Shown here: in pieces, positions 1 to 6,184 of the stretch
Position numbering within the stretch: the stretch's first letter is position 1
Layout: every line of letters begins with the position of its first letter
From: an uncultured Clostridia bacterium
GTDB lineage: Bacteria; Bacillota; Clostridia; TANB77; CAG-508
NCBI GenBank assembly: GCA_944393755.1
Contig: CALYBF010000077.1
Span: 1 to 6,844 of the forward strand
Direction: 5' to 3'
DNA length: 6,844 nt
Position numbers and translations under genes: made by a program
The notes under the pieces: generated by a model
The model's database searches: none
What the model was told of the DNA's origin: nothing
What the model saw: only the letters and a program-made list of their open reading frames with translations

Positions 1-804
1 TACCCAATTTGTTTAACAGCATTAATTGCAACTTCTCCCATTTTCTTTCTTGTTTTTTCATCTAATATAGGAGAAGGAGTTTCTTCTAAAACTTTTTGAT
101 TTCTTCTTTGGACAGAACAATCTCTTTCACCTAAATGAATACAATTTCCATGTTCATCTGCTAAAACTTGTATTTCTACATGTCTTGGGTTTTCAACAAA
201 TTTTTCTAAATACAAACTATCATCATTAAAAGAAATTTTAGCTTCTTGTTTTACTAAATCATATTCTTTTTCTAATTGGTCTTTATTATATGCAATACGA
301 ATACCTCTTCCACCACCGACCGCTTGACGCTTTAAGCATTACAGGGTATTTGATTTCTTCTGCTAAAGAAATAGCTTCTTCTTTAGACTTAATCAAACCA
401 TTTGAGCCAGGTACAACTGGTACTCCTGCATTTTTCATAGTTTCTTTTGCTTTTGATTTGTTACCTAATAATTCTATTAATCTATAATCAGGACCTATAA
501 ACTTAATTCCCATTTCTTCACAAATTTTAGCAAAAGTACTATTTTCTGATAAAAATCCAAAACCTGGATGTATGCTATCTGCACCAGTAAGACATGCAGC
601 CTCTAAAATAGCTTTCATATTTAAATAGCTCTTATTAGAAGGTGCAGGACCTACACAAATAGCTTCATCAGCTAAACTTACGTGTAAAGCATCTTTATCT
701 GCTTCTGAATAAATAGCAACTGTTCTAATGCCCATTTCTCTACAAGCTCTAATAATTCTAACAGCTATTTCTCCACGGTTTGCAATCAAAACTTTCTTCA
801 ACAT
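1..804 (-). CDS. accC: AccC, biotin carboxylase subunit of acetyl-CoA carboxylase; 3' end off window, frameshifted at 318
   Basis: AccC is the ATP-grasp enzyme that carboxylates biotin on AccB, using bicarbonate and ATP, in the first step of malonyl-CoA synthesis. The N-terminus (LIANRGEIAVRIIRACRE) and HPGFGFLSEN (residues 79-88) are typical, and K116 and K158 match ATP-binding lysines of the family. I start it at the ATG at 804-802: AAAGGA lies 9 nt upstream, whereas an upstream in-frame ATG at 882 would read through a palindrome. After KASSG (residue 162) one extra base at 318 breaks the frame inside the glycine-rich ATP loop, and the zero frame stops at 286 after 172 residues. Dropping that base gives GGGRGIRIA and then a normal AccC (ENPRHVEIQVLAD, GERDCSVQRRNQK) to the window edge, about 267 residues of an expected 450. 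Identity is certain. Whether the frameshift is real is not. Confidence 0.93.
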
Positions 805-820
805 ATTATTCATCCTTTCG

Positions 821-907
821 TGAGAATTTTGGGGACGGGGAATTTTTTTCTCATTTTGTAAAATATTAGAAAAGTGAGACAAAAAAGCCCCGTCCCCATT
901 TTTCTCA
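821..907. repeat. 87-bp palindrome with GGGGACGGGG core filling the fabZ-accC gap (copy D)
   Basis: GGGGACGGGG at 831-840 is perfectly complementary to CCCCGTCCCC at 888-897. TGAGAA/TTCTCA pair outside this core, and T-rich/A-rich arms ending in TCTCA/TGAGA pair inside it, around an AT-rich loop at 853-874. It begins two bases after the fabZ stop and ends just before the accC ribosome site, so it fills the gap. Transcribed, it would form a long hairpin that could protect or process the mRNA. There is no U-run after it on the sense strand, so it is not a standard terminator. It shares the GGGACG core with the other repeats here and resembles REP-like elements; that family link is inferred. Confidence 0.8.
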
Positions 908-908
908 T

Positions 909-1334
909 TTACACTATTGCAAATGTTAATTCACCTTTTGCAGCTACTTTTCCATCAACAGTAGCAATTGCTTCTCCAATTCCTATTGGACCTTTTCTTT
1001 TTATTATTTTTACTTCTAATTTTAATCTATCTCCTGGTACTACTTGTTTTTTAAAACGAATTTTATCTATTCCACCAAATAATGCATTTTTACCTTTATT
1101 TTCTTCCATAGAAAGTATTGCAACTGCTCCTGTTTGTGCTAGTGATTCTACAATTAATACCCCTGGCATAATAGGGTTTCCTGGAAAATGCCCTTTAAAA
1201 TAATATTCATCTTCACTTACATTTTTATATGCTGTCGCACTTTCTCCTGGTACATATTCTTCTACTTCATCAATCATTAAAAAAGGTTCTCTTTGTGGTA
1301 TTATATTTTTTATTCCTTCTTTATCTAAAACCAT
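909..1334 (-). CDS. fabZ: FabZ, (3R)-hydroxyacyl-ACP dehydratase
   Basis: FabZ removes water from 3-hydroxyacyl-ACP to give trans-2-enoyl-ACP in each elongation round, in the cytoplasm. The 141-residue product is full length for this hot-dog-fold family. The start IPQREPFLMIDEV is typical. The catalytic motif HFPGNPIMPGVLIVESLAQ places the active-site histidine at H49 and glutamate at E63. The ATG at 1334 follows GAGGAG with a 6-nt spacer. It begins only 15 bases after the accB stop, so the two are surely co-transcribed, and the order accB-fabZ-accC is common in clostridial FAS II clusters. The TAA stop is followed directly by a long palindrome. FabA is unlikely: the length and sequence fit FabZ, and no FabA-type isomerase features are seen. 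Confidence 0.97.
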   Translation of the reverse strand: MVLDKEGIKNIIPQREPFLMIDEVEEYVPGESATAYKNVSEDEYYFKGHFPGNPIMPGVLIVESLAQTGAVAILSMEENKGKNALFGGIDKIRFKKQVVPGDRLKLEVKIIKRKGPIGIGEAIATVDGKVAAKGELTFAIV

Positions 1335-1349
1335 TTTTTTCTCCTCTTT

Positions 1350-1823
1350 CTATTTAATCTTAAATAATGGTGTTCCGTATTCTACTACATCTTCATTTTT
1401 TACACATATTTCTACTATTTCACCATCAAATTCTGATTCTATTTCGTTCATTAATTTCATTGCTTCTACAATACACAAAACTTGACCTTTATGTACTTTA
1501 TCTCCAACACTTACAAAAGGCTCTTTATCTGGTGAAGAACTTGCGTAAAATGTTCCTACCATTGGGCTTTTAACTATTTTTACGTTTTCTCCTTCTAAAT
1601 TCTTTTCTGAATTTACTAAAGCTTTTTCTTCTGGTTTTTTAACTGTTGGAGGTGTCATTGGTGCTGATGCTTCTATTATATTTCCAGGTGCTGTTATTAC
1701 TACTTCTTTTTCAGTATTTTTTTTCATTTTTATTTTAACACCTTCTGGAAATTCTATTTCTAAAGAATCTATTTTAGAATCTCCCATATCATCCATTAAC
1801 TTTTTAATATCTTTATAGTCCAT
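1350..1823 (-). CDS. accB: AccB, biotin carboxyl carrier protein of acetyl-CoA carboxylase
   Basis: AccB carries the biotin that AccC carboxylates and from which the AccD/AccA transferase passes CO2 to acetyl-CoA. The 157-residue protein has the usual three parts: an N-terminal region (about 1-35) with MDYKDIKKLMDDM; a linker rich in Pro, Ala, Glu and Lys (about 36-82); and a C-terminal biotinyl domain (83-157). The biotin motif EAMKLMNEIES puts the modified lysine at K123, and SPMVGTFYASSSPD is the usual start of the domain. The ATG at 1823 has a strong AAGGAGGG site about 7 nt upstream. A biotin ligase (BirA) is needed but is not in the window. The upstream gap to fabF holds a 79-bp repeat and a possible internal promoter. 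Pyruvate or methylmalonyl decarboxylase biotin subunits are ruled out by the neighbours and the N-terminal region. Confidence 0.96.
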   Translation of the reverse strand: MDYKDIKKLMDDMGDSKIDSLEIEFPEGVKIKMKKNTEKEVVITAPGNIIEASAPMTPPTVKKPEEKALVNSEKNLEGENVKIVKSPMVGTFYASSSPDKEPFVSVGDKVHKGQVLCIVEAMKLMNEIESEFDGEIVEICVKNEDVVEYGTPLFKIK

Positions 1824-1845
1824 TTAAAATCCCTCCTTTTATTAG

Positions 1846-1873
1846 ATTATAATTTATAATAGATGTGTCCCAA
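1846..1873 (-). promoter_or_regulatory. Possible internal promoter before accB
   Basis: On the minus strand TTGGGA (1873-1868) and TATAAT (1851-1846) are 16 bp apart, a 4/6 and a 6/6 match to the vegetative consensus, ending 22 bp before the accB start. The -35 half comes from the edge of repeat copy A. In DNA this AT-rich a chance TATAAT is common, so this is only a candidate. Confidence 0.3.
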
Positions 1874-1939
1874 ATTGGTCAAAATGTCCTATTGGGGACG
1901 TTTCTTTTTGGACATTTTGACCAATTGAAAACGTCCCTA
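1861..1939. repeat. 79-bp GGGACG repeat, copy A, in the fabF-accB gap
   Basis: This is a near-copy of 5142-5220: about 70 of 79 positions match, in the same orientation and with no gaps. TTGGTCAAAATGTCC (1875-1889) is perfectly complementary to GGACATTTTGACCAA (1910-1924), a 15-bp stem. GGGGACGTTTC (1894-1904) and GAAAACGTCCC (1927-1937) are a second, interleaved pair, so two alternative folds compete. Its edge supplies the TAG stop of fabF (1939-1937). There is no coding potential. It may be a REP-like or small non-autonomous element. Confidence 0.85.
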
Positions 1940-3172
1940 ATTATACTTTTTAAGTAAGATACTACTATTATGTCCTCCAAACCCTAATGAGTTTGACATT
2001 GCATATTTTATTTCTTTGTTTCTTCCTTCATTTGGTACTATATCTAAATCGCACTCTTCATCTGGTACTTTATAATTTATAGTTGCTGGTACAAAACTTT
2101 CTTCTATTGCTTTTGAACATACAATTGCTTCTACCCCTCCTGCTGCTCCAAGTAAATGACCTGTATGTCCTTTTGTTGAACTTACCATTACTTTTTTAGA
2201 AGCTTCTTCTCCTAATGCTGTTTTTATTGCTTGTGTCTCAAAACTATCATTTAAATGTGTTGATGTTCCGTGTGCGTTTATATATGTAATTTCTTCTGGA
2301 GCTACTCCTGCTTCTTCCATTGCAAGTTTCATTGCTCTTGCTCCACCTTCTCCACCAGGTGCTGGTGATGTTATATGATATGCATCTGATGTTGCTCCAT
2401 ATCCAACTATTTCAGCATATATTTTAGCACCTCTTTTAATAGCATGTTCTAATTCTTCTAATATTAAAACTCCTGCTCCTTCTCCCATTACAAAGCCACT
2501 TCTTTCTTTATCAAATGGGATACTAGCTCTTGTTTTATCTTCTGATTTTGTTAATGCCTTTATGTTTGTAAAGCCTGCAATTCCTAGTGGTGTTATTCCC
2601 GCTTCTGTTCCACCTGCTAAAATAACATCTTGATAACCAAATTTAATCATCCTATAAGCTTCTCCAATACAATGTGTTCCTGAAGCACAAGCAGTTACCA
2701 TAGCAAAAGATTCTCCTTTTGCTCCAATATCAATTGCTACATTTCCTGTTGCCATATTTAATATTCCCATTGGGATATACATAGGTGATACTCTATCTGG
2801 TCCTTTTTCAATACATTTTTGATTTTCTGTTTCTATTGTTTGAATTCCACCTATTCCAGAACCTATAACAATTCCTACTCTTTCCATATTTTCTTTTTCT
2901 TTATCTAAACCACTATCTTTCCATGCCTCTCTTGATGCTATCATTGCATATTGTGAAAATTTATCTAATCTCTTTGCTTCTCTTCTATCAAAATAATCTT
3001 CCGCATTATATCCTTTTACTTCAGCTGCTAATTTCACTTTAAAATCTGTAGTATCAAATTTAGTAATATAATCTATACCACATTTACCATCTTTAATACC
3101 TTTCCAAAATTCATCTACATTATTTCCAAGTGGAGTTATAGCTCCTAAACCTGTTATTACAACTCTTTTCAT
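1937..3172 (-). CDS. fabF: FabF, beta-ketoacyl-ACP synthase II
   Basis: FabF condenses malonyl-ACP with a growing acyl-ACP (Claisen condensation with loss of CO2) and is the main elongation synthase. From the ATG at 3172 the product is 411 residues, the usual length. The Cys-His-His triad is visible: C162 in VTACASGTHCIG, H301 in NAHGTSTHLND and H336 in KGHTGHLLGAAG. The C-terminal glycine-rich GFGGHN loop is present near 397-402. A TTG two codons upstream (3178) would lie only 3 nt from the AAGGAG site; the ATG has a 9-nt spacer and is preferred. The gaps on both sides hold GGGACG palindromes, and the TAG stop is part of the downstream repeat. FabB is less likely in a low-GC Gram-positive cluster of this order. 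Confidence 0.97.
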   Translation of the reverse strand: MKRVVITGLGAITPLGNNVDEFWKGIKDGKCGIDYITKFDTTDFKVKLAAEVKGYNAEDYFDRREAKRLDKFSQYAMIASREAWKDSGLDKEKENMERVGIVIGSGIGGIQTIETENQKCIEKGPDRVSPMYIPMGILNMATGNVAIDIGAKGESFAMVTACASGTHCIGEAYRMIKFGYQDVILAGGTEAGITPLGIAGFTNIKALTKSEDKTRASIPFDKERSGFVMGEGAGVLILEELEHAIKRGAKIYAEIVGYGATSDAYHITSPAPGGEGGARAMKLAMEEAGVAPEEITYINAHGTSTHLNDSFETQAIKTALGEEASKKVMVSSTKGHTGHLLGAAGGVEAIVCSKAIEESFVPATINYKVPDEECDLDIVPNEGRNKEIKYAMSNSLGFGGHNSSILLKKYN

Positions 3173-3225
3173 TTTCAAAATCTCCTTAAAACAAATTACT
3201 TATATATTTTACCACATTTACAACA

Positions 3226-3250
3226 TTTTTTCTATTGGTCTACACGGTCA
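3226..3250. repeat. Motif shared by the fabF and fabH leaders (fabF copy)
   Basis: TTTTTTCTATTGGTCTACAC followed by GGTCA recurs at 6185-6209 with 4 mismatches in 25, the same orientation and almost the same distance from the next start codon (54 versus 44 bp). On the sense strand it holds GACC, five bases, GACC. It could be an operator half-site pair or an arm of a decayed GGGACG repeat, since copies A and B also contain GACCAAT. Confidence 0.5.
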
Positions 3251-3295
3251 GGGACGTTTCCTTTTTCTCTTTTTAGAGAAATTTGGGACACATCT
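3248..3295. repeat. Short GGGACG repeat, copy C, in the fabG-fabF gap
   Basis: Read on the minus strand it starts AGATGTGTCCCAAAT and ends GAAACGTCCCTGA, the same termini as copies A and B, but it is only 48 bp long and inverted relative to them. Its centre is replaced by a small hairpin, TTTCTCT (3264-3270), four T, AGAGAAA (3275-3281). It looks like an internally deleted or rebuilt member of the same family. No U-run follows the hairpin on the sense strand, so termination between fabG and fabF is unlikely. Confidence 0.7.
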
Positions 3296-3306
3296 CTAAC
3301 ATGTTT

Positions 3307-4050
3307 TTACATAACCATGCCACCATCTATATTTATTACTTGTCCTGTTATATATGAACTTTTTTCTGTTCCTAGAAAATATATAACTTCTGCAACTTCT
3401 CTTGCTGTTCCCATCCTTTTTAAAGGTATTTGATTTCCTATACTTTCTTTTACTTCATCTTTTAATACATTTGTCATATCTGTTTCTATAAAACCTGGTG
3501 CTACCGCATTTGCTCTAATATTTCTTGATGCTAATTCTTTCGCAATACTTTTTGTAAAACCAATTATTCCTGCTTTTGATGCTGAATAATTACTTTGTCC
3601 ACTATTTCCAGCAACACCTACTACAGATGATAAATTTATAATAGAACCACATCTTTTTTTCATCATATATTTAGAAACTGCTTTTGTTACTAAAAATGTT
3701 CCTTTTAAGTTTATATCTATTACTTTATCAAAATCTTCTTTACTCATCCTCATAAGTAATGTATCTTTCGTAATTCCTGCATTATTTACTAAAACATCTA
3801 TTTTACCAAATTCAGAAATTACTTTTTCTACCATATTATTTACATCTTCTTCATTTGATACATCTGCTTTTATCATTAAGCATTTAACACCCATATCTTG
3901 GAATTCTTTTTTTATTCCTTCTACATCTGTTTTGTCAGATACATAATTAATTGCTACATCATAACCATTTTCAGCATATACTTTTGCTGTTTCTTTTCCT
4001 ATTCCTCTTGATGCACCTGTTATTAATACTATTTTTCTTTCTTCTTCCAT
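3307..4050 (-). CDS. fabG: FabG, 3-oxoacyl-ACP reductase
   Basis: FabG reduces 3-oxoacyl-ACP to (3R)-hydroxyacyl-ACP with NADPH. It is a 247-residue classical short-chain dehydrogenase, the usual FabG length. The nucleotide-binding TGASRGIG motif lies at 11-18 and NNAG at 89-92. The catalytic tetrad is N114, S142, Y155 and K159 (NYSASKAG). The C-terminus YITGQVINIDGGMVM is typical of the family. The ATG at 4050 overlaps the corrected fabD stop (TAATG) and uses a GAGGAGG site inside the end of fabD, so the two are translationally coupled. Other short-chain dehydrogenases share these motifs, but the setting between fabD and fabF makes FabG near certain. Confidence 0.97.
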   Translation of the reverse strand: MEEERKIVLITGASRGIGKETAKVYAENGYDVAINYVSDKTDVEGIKKEFQDMGVKCLMIKADVSNEEDVNNMVEKVISEFGKIDVLVNNAGITKDTLLMRMSKEDFDKVIDINLKGTFLVTKAVSKYMMKKRCGSIINLSSVVGVAGNSGQSNYSASKAGIIGFTKSIAKELASRNIRANAVAPGFIETDMTNVLKDEVKESIGNQIPLKRMGTAREVAEVIYFLGTEKSSYITGQVINIDGGMVM

Positions 4051-4992
4051 TATACTTCTTCCTCCTCTAAATATTTTTCCAAACTTTCTAGACTGTTAAT
4101 ATTATAAGTTTTAGCTTCTTTATTATCTTTTTTAACAAACCCTGTTAAAGTCCTTCCGAGGTCCTATTTCTATATATTCATCTATATTTTCATCACTCAT
4201 TAATTTTATTGCTTTATCAAACCTTACAGGACTTATTATATGTTTTACAAGAATTTCTTTTATATTATCATTTTTATTATAATAAGTTCCATCTATGTTT
4301 TTAATTACTTTTACTTTTTCTTCATCTAAATTAAAATTAACATTTTCTAATTCTTTCTCAAAAGCCTTACTTGCTTCTATCAATTTTTCTGTATGAAATG
4401 GTCCACTTGTTTTTAGTGGAATAACCCTTTTTGCTCCTGCTAATTTTAACTTTTCGATTGCTTCTTCTACAGCTTCCTTTTCTCCAGATACTACTGTTTG
4501 AGAACTACAATTATAATTTGCAGGAACAACAAATTTACCTTGATTTTTTAATTCATTACAAATTTCTTCTATTTTTGAACTATCTAAACCAATTACAGCT
4601 GCCATTTCATATTCTGAATCAGGAATTAGATTTCCCATATAATATCCTCTTTTTTTAATTAATTTAATTCCATCTTCAAAAGAAATAATGCCTGCATATA
4701 CTAAAGCAGTATACTCTCCTAAACTTAAACCACAAGCAATTTTAGCATCTATTTTTTTAGATTTTAAAACCTCTAAAATAGCTAAACTTGTTACCATAAT
4801 TGCAATTTGAGTATTTTCTGTTTTATTTAATTCATCTTCTGGACCTTCAAAACACAATTTTTTAATATCAATTCCAGAAATGTTACTTGCTTCATCAAAA
4901 ACCTTTCTTGCTTCTTCATATTTTTCATAAATATCTTTTCCCATACCAACAATTTGAGCACCTTGCCCTGGGAATAAAAAAGCTCTTTTCAT
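4050..4992 (-). CDS. fabD: FabD, malonyl-CoA:ACP transacylase, frameshifted at 4158 near its C-terminus
   Basis: FabD moves the malonyl group from CoA to acyl carrier protein. The start is the ATG at 4992, 8 nt after AAGGAGG; an in-frame TTG at 5010 lies upstream of that ribosome site and is rejected. GQGAQ (10-13), Q62, nucleophile S90 in GLSLGEY, R115 and H200 in SGPFHT are all present. An extra C (sense strand) at 4158 after GP (residue 278) sends the zero frame into a premature TAA at 4134-4132, giving 286 residues. Removing it restores GRTLTGFVKK and a tail of 35 residues, total 313, close to the usual 309. The restored stop at 4052-4050 overlaps the fabG start as TAATG, strong evidence that the long frame is ancestral. 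All catalytic residues precede the shift. Confidence 0.94.
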
Positions 4993-5028
4993 TATAAAAT
5001 CCTCCTTCAAAAAACAATAAAATGTATA

Positions 5029-5118
5029 AGTAATTTTTTAAATTAACCGTTTTTGCGTAGGGAAATTAAGGGTAGCAAAAACGGTGGTGTTTTGAAAAAA
5101 CAAATTTAAAAAATTACT
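5029..5118. repeat. 90-bp nested palindrome in the fabH-fabD gap
   Basis: The outer arms AGTAATTTTTTAAATT (5029-5044) and AATTTAAAAAATTACT (5103-5118) are a perfect 16-bp inverted repeat. Inside, ACCGTTTTTGC (5046-5056) and GCAAAAACGGT (5075-5085) form a perfect 11-bp stem around an 18-nt loop. A 7-base part of that loop (TAGGGAA, 5058-5064) is complementary to TTCCCTA (5123-5129) just outside the element, so a pseudoknot could form in the mRNA. No U-run follows on the sense strand, so it is not a simple terminator. It may be a small inverted-repeat element or a cis-acting leader controlling fabD. I see no target-site duplication and no coding potential. Confidence 0.75.
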
Positions 5119-5141
5119 CCAATTCCCTATTTATATTTCAA

Positions 5142-5220
5142 AGATATGTCCCAAATTGGACATTTTGTCCTATTGGGGACGTTTCATTTTGGACATTTTG
5201 ACCAATAAGAAACGTCCCTA
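5142..5220. repeat. 79-bp GGGACG repeat, copy B, after fabH
   Basis: This is a near-copy of 1861-1939 (about 70 of 79 positions). GGGACGTTTC (5176-5185) and GAAACGTCCC (5209-5218) are a perfect 10-bp inverted repeat. Unlike copy A, its two GGACATTTTGNCC segments (5158-5170, 5191-5203) are direct repeats; the first is itself a small hairpin. Its edge supplies the TAG stop of fabH (5220-5218), just as copy A does for fabF. Confidence 0.85.
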
Positions 5221-6141
5221 ATACTCAAATAAAATACTTCCAGTATTTAAACCACCACCATAGCCAAGTAAAATAATTTTGTCCCCATTGTTTATAAGTC
5301 CTGCTTCTTTCATATCTGCGATTGCAATAGGAATACTAGCACAAAAAGTATTTCCAACATTTTTTATATTTATATATAACTTATTAATATCAATATCAAG
5401 CCTATTTGCAATACCTTTCATTATTTTTAAATTTGATTGATGTGGTATTATATATTTAATATTTGAAATATCTTCATTAGCTATATTAAGTAGCTCTTTT
5501 ATATTTTCCACAGTCTTTGTTACTGCATATTTATATACTTCTTTTCCGTTCATATAAATATGATTTTGATTTTTCCCAATTTCATATGTTAAAATATCTT
5601 TTTCATCAGAGCTAGACTCTATATTTGAAAAATATTCTTTTCTTTCTTCTGTGCTTTCCATTAATATAGCACCTGCTCCATCTGATAAAACAGCTGTAGT
5701 TCCTAAATCTTTTTCATCAATAATTTTTGATAACAAATCTACACCAACCACTATTGCTTTTTTTATTTTTCCTGTTTCTATATAAGTACTAACAATATCA
5801 ATAGCATTTATAAAACCACCACACCCTACTAATATATCCATACATATACATGAATTAATTTGTAATTCTTTTTGTATATAATTTGATATTCCTGGCATTA
5901 TTTTATTACTTGATGTTGTTGCAACTATTATCATATCTACATCTAAAATATTATTTCCTAGCTTCTTTACTGCCTCTAGTGCCATTTCTTCTATTGTTTT
6001 TTTAGAATAATATCTTTTTTCTATTCCTGTTATCCTTTTTAAATAGCCTGGTTTTAAGCCAAATTTTGCTTCTATTTCGCTATTTAAAATTTCTTTTTCA
6101 GGTATATATTTTTTAGCATCTATTATTTTTATATAATTCAT
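5218..6141 (-). CDS. fabH: FabH-type beta-ketoacyl-ACP synthase III
   Basis: FabH starts fatty-acid synthesis by condensing an acyl-CoA primer with malonyl-ACP. The 307-residue product is slightly shorter than the usual 315-330. The Cys-His-Asn triad is C107 (ILVGCGGFINA), H234 (IIPHQSNLKI) and N264 (NVGNTFCASIP), and the C-terminal GYGGGLNTGS is normal. The ATG at 6141 follows AAAGGA with a spacer of about 6 nt. Two departures are visible: the nucleophile motif is GCGGF rather than the common ACSGF, and VLSDGAGA is one residue shorter than the common VLFGDGAGA. It is first in the cluster, consistent with a primer-condensing role. A specialised KAS III for another thioester is possible, but the neighbours favour FabH. 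A GGGACG repeat supplies its TAG stop. Confidence 0.9.
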   Translation of the reverse strand: MNYIKIIDAKKYIPEKEILNSEIEAKFGLKPGYLKRITGIEKRYYSKKTIEEMALEAVKKLGNNILDVDMIIVATTSSNKIMPGISNYIQKELQINSCICMDILVGCGGFINAIDIVSTYIETGKIKKAIVVGVDLLSKIIDEKDLGTTAVLSDGAGAILMESTEERKEYFSNIESSSDEKDILTYEIGKNQNHIYMNGKEVYKYAVTKTVENIKELLNIANEDISNIKYIIPHQSNLKIMKGIANRLDIDINKLYINIKNVGNTFCASIPIAIADMKEAGLINNGDKIILLGYGGGLNTGSILFEY

Positions 6142-6184
6142 ATTGCTTCCTTTCTTCCTTTATATTTATATACTATTTTTTCTT

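Noticed and set aside
290..487. Plus-strand open frame of 65 codons
   Set aside because: It lies antisense inside accC, has no ribosome site and no recognisable product, and exists because the opposite strand is a gene.
805..882. 26-codon N-terminal extension of accC from an ATG at 882
   Set aside because: It crosses the palindrome and the ribosome site, and biotin carboxylases begin near the LIANRGEIA motif that the ATG at 804 gives.
874..1203. Plus-strand open frame of 109 codons
   Set aside because: It is the antisense shadow of fabZ and a palindrome, with no family resemblance or ribosome site.
1367..1573. Plus-strand open frame of 68 codons rich in Leu and Phe
   Set aside because: Antisense to accB; the composition reflects AT-rich codons read backwards.
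3264..3281. Hairpin TTTCTCT-TTTT-AGAGAAA as a terminator
   Set aside because: The short weak stem is followed by AAGG on the sense strand, with no U-run, and it lies inside a repeat.
4431..4658. Plus-strand open frame of 75 codons rich in Leu
   Set aside because: Antisense to fabD; apparent hydrophobicity comes from reversed Glu/Lys/Asn codons.
5029..5118. Intrinsic terminator between fabH and fabD
   Set aside because: The inner stem is A/T-heavy and is not followed by a U-run on the sense strand; the outer stem is nearly all A/T.
821..5220. The four GGGACG repeats as a CRISPR array
   Set aside because: They are kilobases apart, differ in length and orientation, and are separated by genes rather than spacers.
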